Part shown: positions 51,468-59,629 of the stretch, one piece after another | Layout: the number at the start of each line of letters is the position of its first letter | Numbering within the stretch: position 1 is the first letter of the stretch | NCBI GenBank assembly: GCA_964488555.1 | Contig: CAZAUF010000003.1 | Span: forward strand, 73,367 to 137,366 | DNA length: 64,000 bases | Direction: 5' to 3' | DNA from: UBA2112 sp964488555 | GTDB taxonomy: Bacteria; Patescibacteriota; Saccharimonadia; Saccharimonadales; Saccharimonadaceae | The notes under the pieces: model-generated | Database searches by the model: none | Seen by the model: only the letters and a program-made list of their open reading frames with translations | Told to the model about the DNA's origin: nothing | Program-made: the position numbers and the translations under genes

Positions 51468-53667
51468 CCACGGTCACGGGTTTTGACTCTGGTGCTTTTT
51501 GCTCGACTTTGGATTTATCGAGAGGCAGACGGAATCCAAATGTACTACCCTTGCCTTCCTTGGAGCTAAATATAATCGAACCTCCGTGCGCGGTTACCAC
51601 GCGACGAGCCAGATATAACCCGACGCCCGTGCCATCCGGACGCTGTTTTCGAGCGTTTTTGGCACGGAAAAACTTATGAAACAGCTTCGTTTGCTCTTCC
51701 GCAGGTACACCGATGCCGGTATCTGTCACGGTCAGTGCCACGCTGTCATTGATTTTTTCGATATTGATGACTATCGTGCTCTTTGAATGCGAGTAATAGA
51801 TGGCATTGTCGATAAAGTTCATGATAACCTGTCGAAGTTTCGATTCGTCAGCGTCTACAGGCAACGGATGCTTAGCGATATTGAGGCGCAGTTTTATGTT
51901 GTGACTCGAAGCGATCAGGTCCAGGTTTGCCGCCTCTTGTCGCACAATATCACCTAAATCAAAAGGTGTTTTCTCCAGAACGAATTTACCGGTCTGTAAC
52001 CGCGATACGTTCAGAAAGTCAGCAATCAGTCCTACCATGCGCTCACTGCTCTTGTATGCTTCGACGAGCAACTTCTGCTGTGCTGGTGTTACTTTGCCCG
52101 CATCACCCTCAAGTACCATACTGATGTAGCCCTTGACGCTGGTAAGCGGCGTACGCAACTGATGGCTCGCCATACTCATAAATTCGTTCTTCACTTCGTC
52201 CAGATGTTTCAACTGCGCATTACTCGAGCGTAGCTCTTTGGTCGCCACGTCAATGCGCTGCTGCAGTGTCGCATTGAGCTCTTTGACTTCGTGAAGCGAC
52301 AGTGCGTTCTGAATAGCAATAACTAGGCCATCGCTGATAGTGGACAGTACGTTCAAGTCACGCTTGGTATAGTTGCCGCTACGATGTTCTCCAAGCATGA
52401 CATAGCCGGTGATCTTGTCGCCATGCCTGAGTGGCATCACGAGCGCGATCTTGTGACTTTTTAGCATCTTCTGGACGCGAGCATCATCGTCCATGATCTC
52501 AGTCAAGAATATACCTGTCCCCGACGTTGACACATATTCATCAAGCATCCTCGCATCGTGTACAGGCATCCGAGTATACCCCCTCGTACCAGCTGACATG
52601 TGGCGATCAATGTCTCTTGTGTAAAACAGAAAGAAGAGTGCTTGTTCGGCCTTGAGCGTCGTCGCGATTTCCACCGATGCTCGCTCCAGCAGACCGCGTA
52701 GATCAGTCGTCGATGTGAGCAGGTGATTCAGCTTGGCAAAAAACTCGCTGGTACTGTAGCTGTCACGATAAAATATATCGTTCGTCACCTTGTCAAAGAA
52801 ACGCTTGATCGGCTGAAACACGAACGCCAAAAGCAGTGCAAGAAAAATATTGACCGGACTGACGCTAATACCTTCGTTGATCTGGTCGCGAAAGACAGCT
52901 ATCGACAAAAAATATGCCAAAACATAATAGATGCCAGAAAGAGTTACGAGCGCGAGAATATAAGCCACGGTACGAACCGCTGCAAGTTTGATATCGAACA
53001 ATCGATGACGCACGATCGCGTATGTACTACTTCCTACTAAAATTAACGTTGCTACAGGACCAACCTTTACAAAACTGTAATTACCAAACATAGGAAGTAT
53101 GAGATTAAAGAACAACCCTACAAGAGCCGAGAACACGAGTCCAAGAAGAACAATTGTCACCTTGTCACGTTCCACTCCTTTGGCTCTAGTTCGTGTCCGA
53201 AGCAATACCAGGAGCCCCGCGCCCATGTAGACAAGCATGTAAACACCATAAAACATCAAGGGCACTACGTTTGTAATAACTTTGTTATCTGCGGAAACTC
53301 CCGTAGAAATGAGATTTGGCAACATCGACGCAATGGAAACTGCTATACCGATTCCAACTATCGAAGTAGTGGTGCTCCTGCGCATTTTGATTGCCGCGAG
53401 CTCGAGACAGTATCTCAAGAAAAACAATGCTAAAAACGCTGCCGCTCCGTAACTGAGCAGAGCAGCGACATACTGCGTCGGGGCATGCGGTACGACCGCA
53501 AAGACCATATTGGTCAATATCCAAAAAGCGGCAGATAGAGAAAGTGTGAAAAATGATTGATGTAAGCCCTTTTTGGGATTACGCAACAATACAGCCGTGC
53601 CTAAAAGCACGATGGCGATCATCGAAGCCCCAAGTGTCCCGATCGTAAAAATTAACTGATTACCCAC
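51457..53667 (-). CDS. Nine-TM hybrid-type sensor histidine kinase with GAF domain
   Basis: 736 aa. About nine hydrophobic helices (residues 5-285) with the HRLFDIK hinge after TM7, typical of 7TM-HisKA kinases, then two more helices. A GAF domain (about 310-450; GTRGYTRMPVHDARML), a short coiled coil (VKELNATLQQRIDVATKELR) and HisKA with phospho-His in MASHQLRTPLTSVKGY follow. HATPase_c has N-box MNFIDNAIYYS, G1 TDTGIGVP and G2 GTGVGLYLARRV. There is no receiver domain. The GTG start at 53667 lies 11 nt after the LuxI-like gene, with a TATAAT box (53678-53683) that includes that gene's stop. Ligand unknown. Confidence 0.9.
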   Translation of the reverse strand: MGNQLIFTIGTLGASMIAIVLLGTAVLLRNPKKGLHQSFFTLSLSAAFWILTNMVFAVVPHAPTQYVAALLSYGAAAFLALFFLRYCLELAAIKMRRSTTTSIVGIGIAVSIASMLPNLISTGVSADNKVITNVVPLMFYGVYMLVYMGAGLLVLLRTRTRAKGVERDKVTIVLLGLVFSALVGLFFNLILPMFGNYSFVKVGPVATLILVGSSTYAIVRHRLFDIKLAAVRTVAYILALVTLSGIYYVLAYFLSIAVFRDQINEGISVSPVNIFLALLLAFVFQPIKRFFDKVTNDIFYRDSYSTSEFFAKLNHLLTSTTDLRGLLERASVEIATTLKAEQALFFLFYTRDIDRHMSAGTRGYTRMPVHDARMLDEYVSTSGTGIFLTEIMDDDARVQKMLKSHKIALVMPLRHGDKITGYVMLGEHRSGNYTKRDLNVLSTISDGLVIAIQNALSLHEVKELNATLQQRIDVATKELRSSNAQLKHLDEVKNEFMSMASHQLRTPLTSVKGYISMVLEGDAGKVTPAQQKLLVEAYKSSERMVGLIADFLNVSRLQTGKFVLEKTPFDLGDIVRQEAANLDLIASSHNIKLRLNIAKHPLPVDADESKLRQVIMNFIDNAIYYSHSKSTIVINIEKINDSVALTVTDTGIGVPAEEQTKLFHKFFRAKNARKQRPDGTGVGLYLARRVVTAHGGSIIFSSKEGKGSTFGFRLPLDKSKVEQKAPESKPVTVATK

Positions 53668-53678
53668 ACTACTGCGGA

Positions 53679-54557
53679 TTATATAGCATTAGCTTTTCTC
53701 AGTCCATTATCCAAGTGCTCATGTGGAAACACGAACTCTCTTTCGTTCGCATGATCGTAGATGTACTGCGTTGCAGACTCTGCCTTAACCATGCAAAAAT
53801 ATGATTTTACGGGATTTCCATTTTGATCTACGTCTTTTTTGCTAATTTGTCCTTGTGCTACCACGTCAAACTGAACCTGAAGGTGCTCAAGTGCAGCCTT
53901 GATCATTTCCGTTCCGTTGAATATCCACCTCACCTCATCCTGCTCTTCCGGCGACGTCTGTTTTCGTATAGCACCATATCCTGTGCCAAAAAGTTCCATC
54001 ATGCCAGCCATGACTTTTGCTATATCTACTGTGCCATCGACGGGATTAACAAGCCGCGTCAAATCCCACACGTTACCACGTTGCGCTGCTTCATTCAGCT
54101 TAACGAGCGTGCCTATACCGTCGCCATCCGTGTGGCTATACGCTTGTTGCATAATGTCTGAATTACCTTTGAACATAGACCAGCTGAGAGACTCTTCAAC
54201 CGATGGTACTCGCGTCAATCGAAGACCGGCGATAATCTGACCGTTCTCGTGGTCTGTGAGCATGAAGTGCAGCGTTGAATTTAACGTGTCATAGAAATCA
54301 ACGTCACTTCGACCACGCTCATCAAGCTCATTCAGCCATGGCAGTTCTTTTGAAAAATCAAACAATTGTTGCGACTCATCAGGTGTCCAGTGCATAGCCT
54401 CCACAAAGTCAGCCCGAAAAGGAAGCATCCTCTTAAGCATAGCTTCATTATGTGAACCACACGACACCTCTATCACACCCACGCCATCAGGAATAATCTC
54501 AGACTTCGAACTAAGATGTTCGCTCAAAGTTTGTGGCTGCTTCTCTATTTCTCTCAT
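53679..54557 (-). CDS. LuxI-like autoinducer synthase / GNAT-fold protein
   Basis: 292 aa from the ATG at 54557 (295 from a GTG at 54566). In GTG numbering it shows the order of LuxI core residues: R51..F54.....W60, DFYD (90-93), GLRLTRV with R116, and VWDLTRL with D168 and R171 in place of the usual WExSR. LuxI proteins condense an acyl donor with S-adenosylmethionine. This one is longer than usual (190-230), with an extra N-terminal 40 residues and a long C-terminus. It could instead be another GNAT acyltransferase. It lies in tandem with the nine-TM kinase. The start is uncertain; TATAAT is at 54571-54576. Confidence 0.55.
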   Translation of the reverse strand: MREIEKQPQTLSEHLSSKSEIIPDGVGVIEVSCGSHNEAMLKRMLPFRADFVEAMHWTPDESQQLFDFSKELPWLNELDERGRSDVDFYDTLNSTLHFMLTDHENGQIIAGLRLTRVPSVEESLSWSMFKGNSDIMQQAYSHTDGDGIGTLVKLNEAAQRGNVWDLTRLVNPVDGTVDIAKVMAGMMELFGTGYGAIRKQTSPEEQDEVRWIFNGTEMIKAALEHLQVQFDVVAQGQISKKDVDQNGNPVKSYFCMVKAESATQYIYDHANEREFVFPHEHLDNGLRKANAI

Positions 54558-54659
54558 TCCTAACACTACTATTATATCACAACATAAGTTTTAATCAATT
54601 TTTATCGGGCAATCATTCGTCTTTTGGGATACTCTCATTTGCTTTTCATTGTCACAAAC

Positions 54660-54734
54660 AAAAAGATCCTTGCGGATCTAGTCATACAGCGTGGTGCTTT
54701 CGACAAGTGGCAGCAGACGAACTGCTAGCCACTT
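54660..54734 (-). terminator. Terminator and adjacent hairpin
   Basis: Minus strand: AGATCC-GCAA-GGATCT followed by TTTT (54660-54679). A second hairpin, AAGTGGC/GCCACTT with an inner AGCAG/CTGCT, lies at 54705-54734. They end the small gene at 54760. Confidence 0.75.
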
Positions 54735-54759
54735 GACGATGAGCACGAAGATATGTGAC

Positions 54760-54951
54760 TCAGAAATGCCCGACATGCACCCGTGCACGATCAAGTACCC
54801 ACCGACCTGGACGAGACATTACTGCCTTCGTCATCGCGCGATCTCGTAGGTCTCGCAGTACGCGACGTGTATCAATCTGGAAAAGTCGTGCCCAGCCAAT
54901 CATCGTGCGCATGACGATGCGTGCTTGCAGCTCTTGAGCCTTTTCTTTCAT
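54760..54951 (-). CDS. Small basic protein
   Basis: 63 aa from the ATG at 54951, fixed by TTAGGAG upstream. Very basic, mostly helical (EKAQELQARIVMRTMIGWAR), Arg-rich, with no TM. It resembles the other Shine-Dalgarno accessory genes in layout and has its own terminator. It interrupts the signalling island but no link to it is visible. Confidence 0.5.
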   Translation of the reverse strand: MKEKAQELQARIVMRTMIGWARLFQIDTRRVLRDLRDRAMTKAVMSRPGRWVLDRARVHVGHF

Positions 54952-55124
54952 ACGTGCTCCTAAGGTACGGGGGCTTCTCACCCCTAAATTGTTTCCACGC
55001 TTCCATTGTGCGTTGATAGTCATAACTATAACATTGTAGATGTAGATTTTCAAGCAAAGCGGTTTGTATTTCTTCAGTTCTTCTGGTTACTTTCCATAAC
55101 AATACCGATATATTCAGTCGATTA

Positions 55125-55538
55125 CTACGCCGTTACTGGCATCAGCTTCGCTTTTGACAAATCCATGGCGAACCCAGCGACGGCCAGTTGTCCGTCCCTG
55201 TTTTTGCCAACGATTTTACCCCGGTCGAAGAACTCCTTGTACTTGCCGCTTTTGGTTTTCATACGGTAATCCACCTGGTATTCCTTAGTTTTTCCAGCCA
55301 GATAGTCCTGCAGAGCTTTCATCGCTTTTGTGCGATCTTCAGGGTGAAGCAGTTTGCTGAAGGAGTCCAAATTGACAAATTTTTCAGCATCTTTCTCGTT
55401 ATATCCGAGCATCTTGAGCTTGTTTGGATTAAAAAACATGAGGCCGCTTGGATACTCAAACAACCACCATGCCATGCCGCTCGCTTCCATAGCGTCATTA
55501 AACATCGTCATTTCGTCGATTTGATCATAGAATATCAT
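55125..55538 (-). CDS. Stand-alone PAS domain protein
   Basis: 137 aa forming one PAS fold: AWWLFEYPSGLMFFNPN (first strands and start of the helical part), LGYNEKDAEKFVN, LHPEDRTKAMKALQDYL, and the final PAC-type strands DYRMKTKSGKYKEFFDRG and LAVAGFAMDLSKAK. There is no kinase, cyclase or DNA-binding domain attached, so it probably acts in trans on another protein. It lies between the LuxI-like and E1-like genes, all on the minus strand. A GAGAGG ribosome-binding site and TATATT lie upstream. Confidence 0.82.
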   Translation of the reverse strand: MIFYDQIDEMTMFNDAMEASGMAWWLFEYPSGLMFFNPNKLKMLGYNEKDAEKFVNLDSFSKLLHPEDRTKAMKALQDYLAGKTKEYQVDYRMKTKSGKYKEFFDRGKIVGKNRDGQLAVAGFAMDLSKAKLMPVTA

Positions 55539-55654
55539 TTTTGTTGCCTCTCAAAATATACAAACTTTATTATTTTAGCATAAAATTATATTTTTTGCAA
55601 TAGTAAAATTGTAAAAAGACGCTGTATATGGTGTATTTATGAAAAAAATCGGCA

Positions 55655-57643
55655 CTATATGTTTGTTGATAACTGTAGCGTGTACTGCGGTGAGACTACG
55701 TAGCGACCACTTGCAGGTCCACGACCAAGCAAAATTTCGCGACCAGCCACCGCTGCATAGGCACCGCCGGTAACTGCTGTCGTGCCAAGTTGCGGTATGC
55801 CGCTGAGCGTGGTACCTATTCGCCCCATCGCATCTTCCATGCGATTCGATATATTTTCATGACCAATGATTCTCTGTATCAGCTCCAAAGTTTCACCTGG
55901 CGGTGCAGTTTGGCTCTCGATTCTTTCTAGCTCTTCGTCTGTCAAGCGACCCAGAAACGGCTTGACATCTTCCAAGTCGTATCGCTCCACGTCAATAAGC
56001 GACCGGTCACCTACATCGGTAGCCATGATGAGCGGCACTCGTAACTGACGAGCAATTTTGCGCATCAGAATTTTCGTCGGCAGGTGATCCACATGCTCAT
56101 AAATAATGTCTGGACGACTTTTGACCACCAAATCTGTCATCTCGGGTGACATACCGCCCCGTAAGTGAATCTGTTTGACGTAAGGATCCAGCTCACTCTG
56201 GTATATGCCTGCCTTGTCGGTTTTATGCTCTCCTACCTCTGGCATGCCCGCCGATATGCGATTGAGATTGGTCGGCGATATAACGTCAGGATCGGCCAGT
56301 ATCACCTTGTCGCCAAGCCCCATGTGCGCCGCTGGCATAAACACATTCATCCCCACGCTCAGACCCGTATACATCACGGTCTTGCCTATGCTAATGCGAC
56401 GTTGTTCCTCTACCGTCATCAGATCTCTATGACGAGCGGTGCGCAAGAGCAAGTACTGCTCTCGGTCGGGATATTGAATCAGCTCCTTGCTATCACGCCA
56501 CGGAAAATGAAACCACATGCCATATCTGTTTCCTGCCTCGTCTATGGGGGTTCGAAACCTCTCGTATGCTGCTTTATCACTCAGCTTATCCGGGTGCCTG
56601 AGCTTAAACAACTCTTCTATAACTTCCTCGTGCAGCGGTCGCGCCGTAAATCCATCCATGACCATGCGGGCATAAGCACTCCGTCTGTCCGCCGCGTCGT
56701 TCAAATCATAGCGGTCAGGCTCAGACCATACGCGCGGAGTAGGTGTCGAAGATGTTTTCATCCAATGATCCAGCGCGTCTTTCCTTCTCTTGTGTAGTGT
56801 TTTCCTGGCTTGAGCTCGAAATGCGGCAATCTCTCGACCAAGTGCGTCATCGCTCACACCGTCTGCCATATACACAAAATCTGTTAATTGCTTAGTCGAC
56901 AAACCGTCTTCTTGCGATTTCAAATGCTGGTAATAGTCATCAAAAAAACGATCAATATCCATAACGGTCGGCACCAACCGTATATCCTGCACGTGCGGAT
57001 GATGCAGCGGCTTCGGATCTCCTATCTGTTTCACTGCGATTGGACCCCACATACGAACCCATGACTGAAAAACGGTCTTTTCCACCAGTCCCATAAGCCA
57101 AACCTCACCCTTACCCAGCGCGCGCTGGATCTCATTGCGCATAAATTCTTTTATGACACCGGGGTCGTTCGACGTCTTGCCAAGTCCTTCGGGCTCCGCA
57201 AGCTCCAGTATGGGATCGGCATCGACTCGATGCAGGTAATCATCCCAACCCGGCCACAATGTGTCACGACTGTAACGATACGCTGGCAGTGCTTCTAACG
57301 GTGCATGGTATTTTCTCCATGCCACCATCTTGTCGGTTCGCGGATTCATACTCGCACTACCTTTGGCTATACCCAGGCTATACTCAATCCAGACACTTTC
57401 AGATGTGTCTGCAGCTGCTTCAGACGGCGTTGCAATATCTGGTGCGAGAACCTCCACACCGTCTTCGATCACGATCCCTTCGGGACGAACGAATCCATTT
57501 GCCAGATAACTCAGTGCTTGGATTTGGCGCGCCAGTAGCGTGCCCTCAGGCCACGTTTCTGCTCGAAAATCCTGATAAGCGTAAGCGTTATCACGTGGGG
57601 GTATATAGGCATCAGGGCCTGTCCTGTATTCAAAAGATTTCAT
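55655..57643 (-). CDS. E1-like (ThiF/MoeB fold) enzyme with LuxI/GNAT-like N-terminal half
   Basis: 662 aa. Residues 85-240 look LuxI/GNAT-like: DPILELAEPEGLG (about 143-155), then helix IKEFMRNEIQRALGKGEVWL, a strand, WVRMWGPIAVKQIGDPKPLH and IRLVPTVMDIDRFF, the order seen in LuxI C-terminal halves. Residues 420-560 are E1-like: glycine-rich loop YTGLSVGMN, ADPDVISPTNLNRIS (Asp and Asn-Arg) and PLIMATDVGDRSLI. No cysteine occurs anywhere, so thioester chemistry is excluded and adenylation without thiolation is more likely. The promoter is divergent from the response regulator. Substrate unknown. Confidence 0.6.
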   Translation of the reverse strand: MKSFEYRTGPDAYIPPRDNAYAYQDFRAETWPEGTLLARQIQALSYLANGFVRPEGIVIEDGVEVLAPDIATPSEAAADTSESVWIEYSLGIAKGSASMNPRTDKMVAWRKYHAPLEALPAYRYSRDTLWPGWDDYLHRVDADPILELAEPEGLGKTSNDPGVIKEFMRNEIQRALGKGEVWLMGLVEKTVFQSWVRMWGPIAVKQIGDPKPLHHPHVQDIRLVPTVMDIDRFFDDYYQHLKSQEDGLSTKQLTDFVYMADGVSDDALGREIAAFRAQARKTLHKRRKDALDHWMKTSSTPTPRVWSEPDRYDLNDAADRRSAYARMVMDGFTARPLHEEVIEELFKLRHPDKLSDKAAYERFRTPIDEAGNRYGMWFHFPWRDSKELIQYPDREQYLLLRTARHRDLMTVEEQRRISIGKTVMYTGLSVGMNVFMPAAHMGLGDKVILADPDVISPTNLNRISAGMPEVGEHKTDKAGIYQSELDPYVKQIHLRGGMSPEMTDLVVKSRPDIIYEHVDHLPTKILMRKIARQLRVPLIMATDVGDRSLIDVERYDLEDVKPFLGRLTDEELERIESQTAPPGETLELIQRIIGHENISNRMEDAMGRIGTTLSGIPQLGTTAVTGGAYAAVAGREILLGRGPASGRYVVSPQYTLQLSTNI

Positions 57644-57719
57644 ATCGTGCTCAGTGCGAATTCAGTAGTCGTTATTATATCACTTCAAGCTGTAACCGCT
57701 ATGCTATACTTTATTTAGT

Positions 57720-58088
57720 ATGACAAAAATCGCAATCATTGAAGACGACGCCGTAATCAACCAAATGTACCGTATGAAATTCGAAGCCGATGGTTTTGAA
57801 GTCCAGGTGGCAGACAACGGCAAATCAGGTATCGACATGGTGCAATCATTCATGCCGGACCTTATCCTGCTCGACCTGCAAATGCCAGAGATGGCTGGAG
57901 ACGAAGCTCTTCGTCGCATCCGTTCACAACCTTGGGGTGCTCACATTCCTGTCATTATCCTCACCAATACCGGTATCGAGGAATCGCCCAAATCACTGCG
58001 TGAACTAGGCATCCAAAACTACATCGTCAAAGCTGAACTGACTCCAAGCCAGGTCGTTGACCGCGCCAAAGAAGCACTGGGTCTGTAG
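57720..58088 (+). CDS. Receiver-only response regulator
   Basis: 122 aa CheY-like receiver: KIAIIEDD (acidic pair), LILLDLQMPEMAGDE (phospho-Asp), VIILTNTG (switch Thr), YIVKAEL (Lys). No output domain. The starts of this gene and the E1-like gene are 76 bp apart and divergent, so they may be co-regulated. A TATACT box (57705-57710) is 9 nt before the ATG. A partner of the nine-TM kinase is possible. Confidence 0.93.
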   Translation: MTKIAIIEDDAVINQMYRMKFEADGFEVQVADNGKSGIDMVQSFMPDLILLDLQMPEMAGDEALRRIRSQPWGAHIPVIILTNTGIEESPKSLRELGIQNYIVKAELTPSQVVDRAKEALGL

Positions 58089-58092
58089 GCGG

Positions 58093-58168
58093 GCAAAGCC
58101 CTCTGTCTTTTCTCAAGGCACTCCAGCGGAATGTAACGGGGCCCTGAGAAAAGGGCAGTGGGTTTTGC
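58093..58168. terminator. Long hairpin between convergent genes
   Basis: Two arms pair through CTTTTCTCA/TGAGAAAAG, with outer GCAAA/TTTGC and GGG/CCC contacts, between the response regulator and folD stops. A T-rich stretch lies on the plus-strand side. Confidence 0.75.
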
Positions 58169-58174
58169 TTTGAA

Positions 58175-58990
58175 TTAATCTTTAGGAAGCACGGCTTGCG
58201 CGGTTTGGATAACGTTGTCAAACAATGCCGCCACCGTTAGCGGTCCCACACCACCCTTTTCCGGAGTAATCGTCACGTCGTCGCGCTCACGCACTTCCGG
58301 TGCTATGTCGCCGACTATCTTGCCGTGCTCGGCTGCTGTACCAGCGTCCACTATCACCGCACCATGTTTTACCATGTCGCTTTTTATGAGTCCAGGTACA
58401 CCAGTTGCACTCACGATCACGTCATATTCTGGCAATCGTGCTTCCATGTCCTGGCTGTTTTCATCAAATACCGTCACATCATAGCCGCTCGTTTGCCACA
58501 TGCGCGCAAGCGGCGCGCCAACCAGTCGCCCCTTGCCTACCAGTGCAATCTTTTTCTCTGCGAGCTGCACGTTATATCCAGCCAAGAGCCAATTGATTGC
58601 CACCGGTGTCGCCGGGTCAAGTGTCGCATCCGCACCTAAGCCGTCAACGTCTTTAGCCGGTACCACCGCATCGACAGCCGCCTGTGTGCCCGATGTATCC
58701 GCGAGCGGCAACTGGATGATGATGCCATGAGTCGACGCATCTTCGTTTAGTCGCTCAATCACTCCAGCAAGTTCATCCTGATCGACCTTATACACATCGA
58801 CATCAATCAAAATATCCGCGCCGTATGCCTGCTTGAGCCGCACGTACGAATCAATGACGGGATTGTCGACAGTCTGAATAATCGCCAATCGTGGAAATAC
58901 ATGATGAGCCTGTCGAAGTGCCCGCACTTGGCGAGCCTGTCGTTCTTTCACGAAATCGGCCAGATCCCGGCCATTTAGTAGTTTAGTCAT
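58175..58990 (-). CDS. folD: Bifunctional methylenetetrahydrofolate dehydrogenase/cyclohydrolase
   Basis: One-carbon enzyme, 271 aa from the ATG at 58990. NPVIDSYVRLKQAYG (catalytic Tyr and Lys), IIIQLPLADTSG, VPAKDVDGLGA, the NAD(P) loop IALVGKGRLVGAPLARM and PEKGGVGPLT are present; the GK-GRLVG loop replaces the common GRSxxVG. A TACTCT box (58998-59003) lies 7 nt before the ATG, which excludes the longer open frame to 59098. Confidence 0.94.
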   Translation of the reverse strand: MTKLLNGRDLADFVKERQARQVRALRQAHHVFPRLAIIQTVDNPVIDSYVRLKQAYGADILIDVDVYKVDQDELAGVIERLNEDASTHGIIIQLPLADTSGTQAAVDAVVPAKDVDGLGADATLDPATPVAINWLLAGYNVQLAEKKIALVGKGRLVGAPLARMWQTSGYDVTVFDENSQDMEARLPEYDVIVSATGVPGLIKSDMVKHGAVIVDAGTAAEHGKIVGDIAPEVRERDDVTITPEKGGVGPLTVAALFDNVIQTAQAVLPKD

Positions 58991-59079
58991 CTCTACTAGA
59001 GTAGCACAGGGGTGGAGCATAGGATAGTACGTACCACTGCGTGTAGTACAATGAAATGAAAACAAAGGAGAAAACACTG

Positions 59080-59568
59080 GTGAACACCGCATATTCAAAC
59101 GGAAGTGAGCTCGATCCGGAACTGGTCGGTTCTATTTTAGTTGCATTGCTGGTCATGTCACTTTTCTCTTATGTGCTTGTCGCCTTTTTGCTCAGTAGGA
59201 TTTTCAAAAAGGCCAATTTGCCCATGTGGCAAGCATGGATACCGGTGCTCAATACGTGGCGACTGCTCGAGCTTGGTGGCCAAACGGGCTACATCTCACT
59301 GCTCGCAGTTTTGTCGGCAATCGTGTCACCCGTCTCCTCAGGTGCAAGCTTCGGCTTTTTCGCCGTTCTTTACATATTTATGCTCCTTGCTATGGCAAAC
59401 ATCGGTAAGCGACTCGGCAAATCAAAGTGGTTTGTACTTTTAGCAATATTTCTGCCGATCGTTTGGATGATCTGGCTTGGATTTGATGATTCCAAATGGC
59501 GAGCCGACAAATCTTCGCGAAAAATCATTCGCCAGAAGAAGTCTGTAACCCACAAAAAATCCAACTAA
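59080..59568 (+). CDS. DUF5684-like membrane protein
   Basis: 162 aa from the GTG at 59080; AAAGGAG (59064-59070) precedes it. Four hydrophobic segments and FKKANLPMWQAWIPVLNTW followed by LLELGGQTGYISLL, the pattern of DUF5684 proteins, which often lie near signal peptidases and pilins. A basic tail (SSRKIIRQKKSVTHKK) faces the cytoplasm. It precedes the pilin operon by 61 nt. Function unknown. Confidence 0.75.
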   Translation: MNTAYSNGSELDPELVGSILVALLVMSLFSYVLVAFLLSRIFKKANLPMWQAWIPVLNTWRLLELGGQTGYISLLAVLSAIVSPVSSGASFGFFAVLYIFMLLAMANIGKRLGKSKWFVLLAIFLPIVWMIWLGFDDSKWRADKSSRKIIRQKKSVTHKKSN

Positions 59569-59629
59569 CTGTTTCACTGTAAAAACATTTTGCAATCGAC
59601 ATTTTTTTGCTATTATTAGCAGTAGCGTT

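Noticed and set aside
55639..55773. Small plus-strand ORF beginning MKKIGTICLLITVACTAV, lipoprotein-like
   Set aside because: It lies mostly antisense to the E1-like gene, lacks a ribosome-binding site and soon becomes Arg/His-rich; a chance lipobox is more likely.
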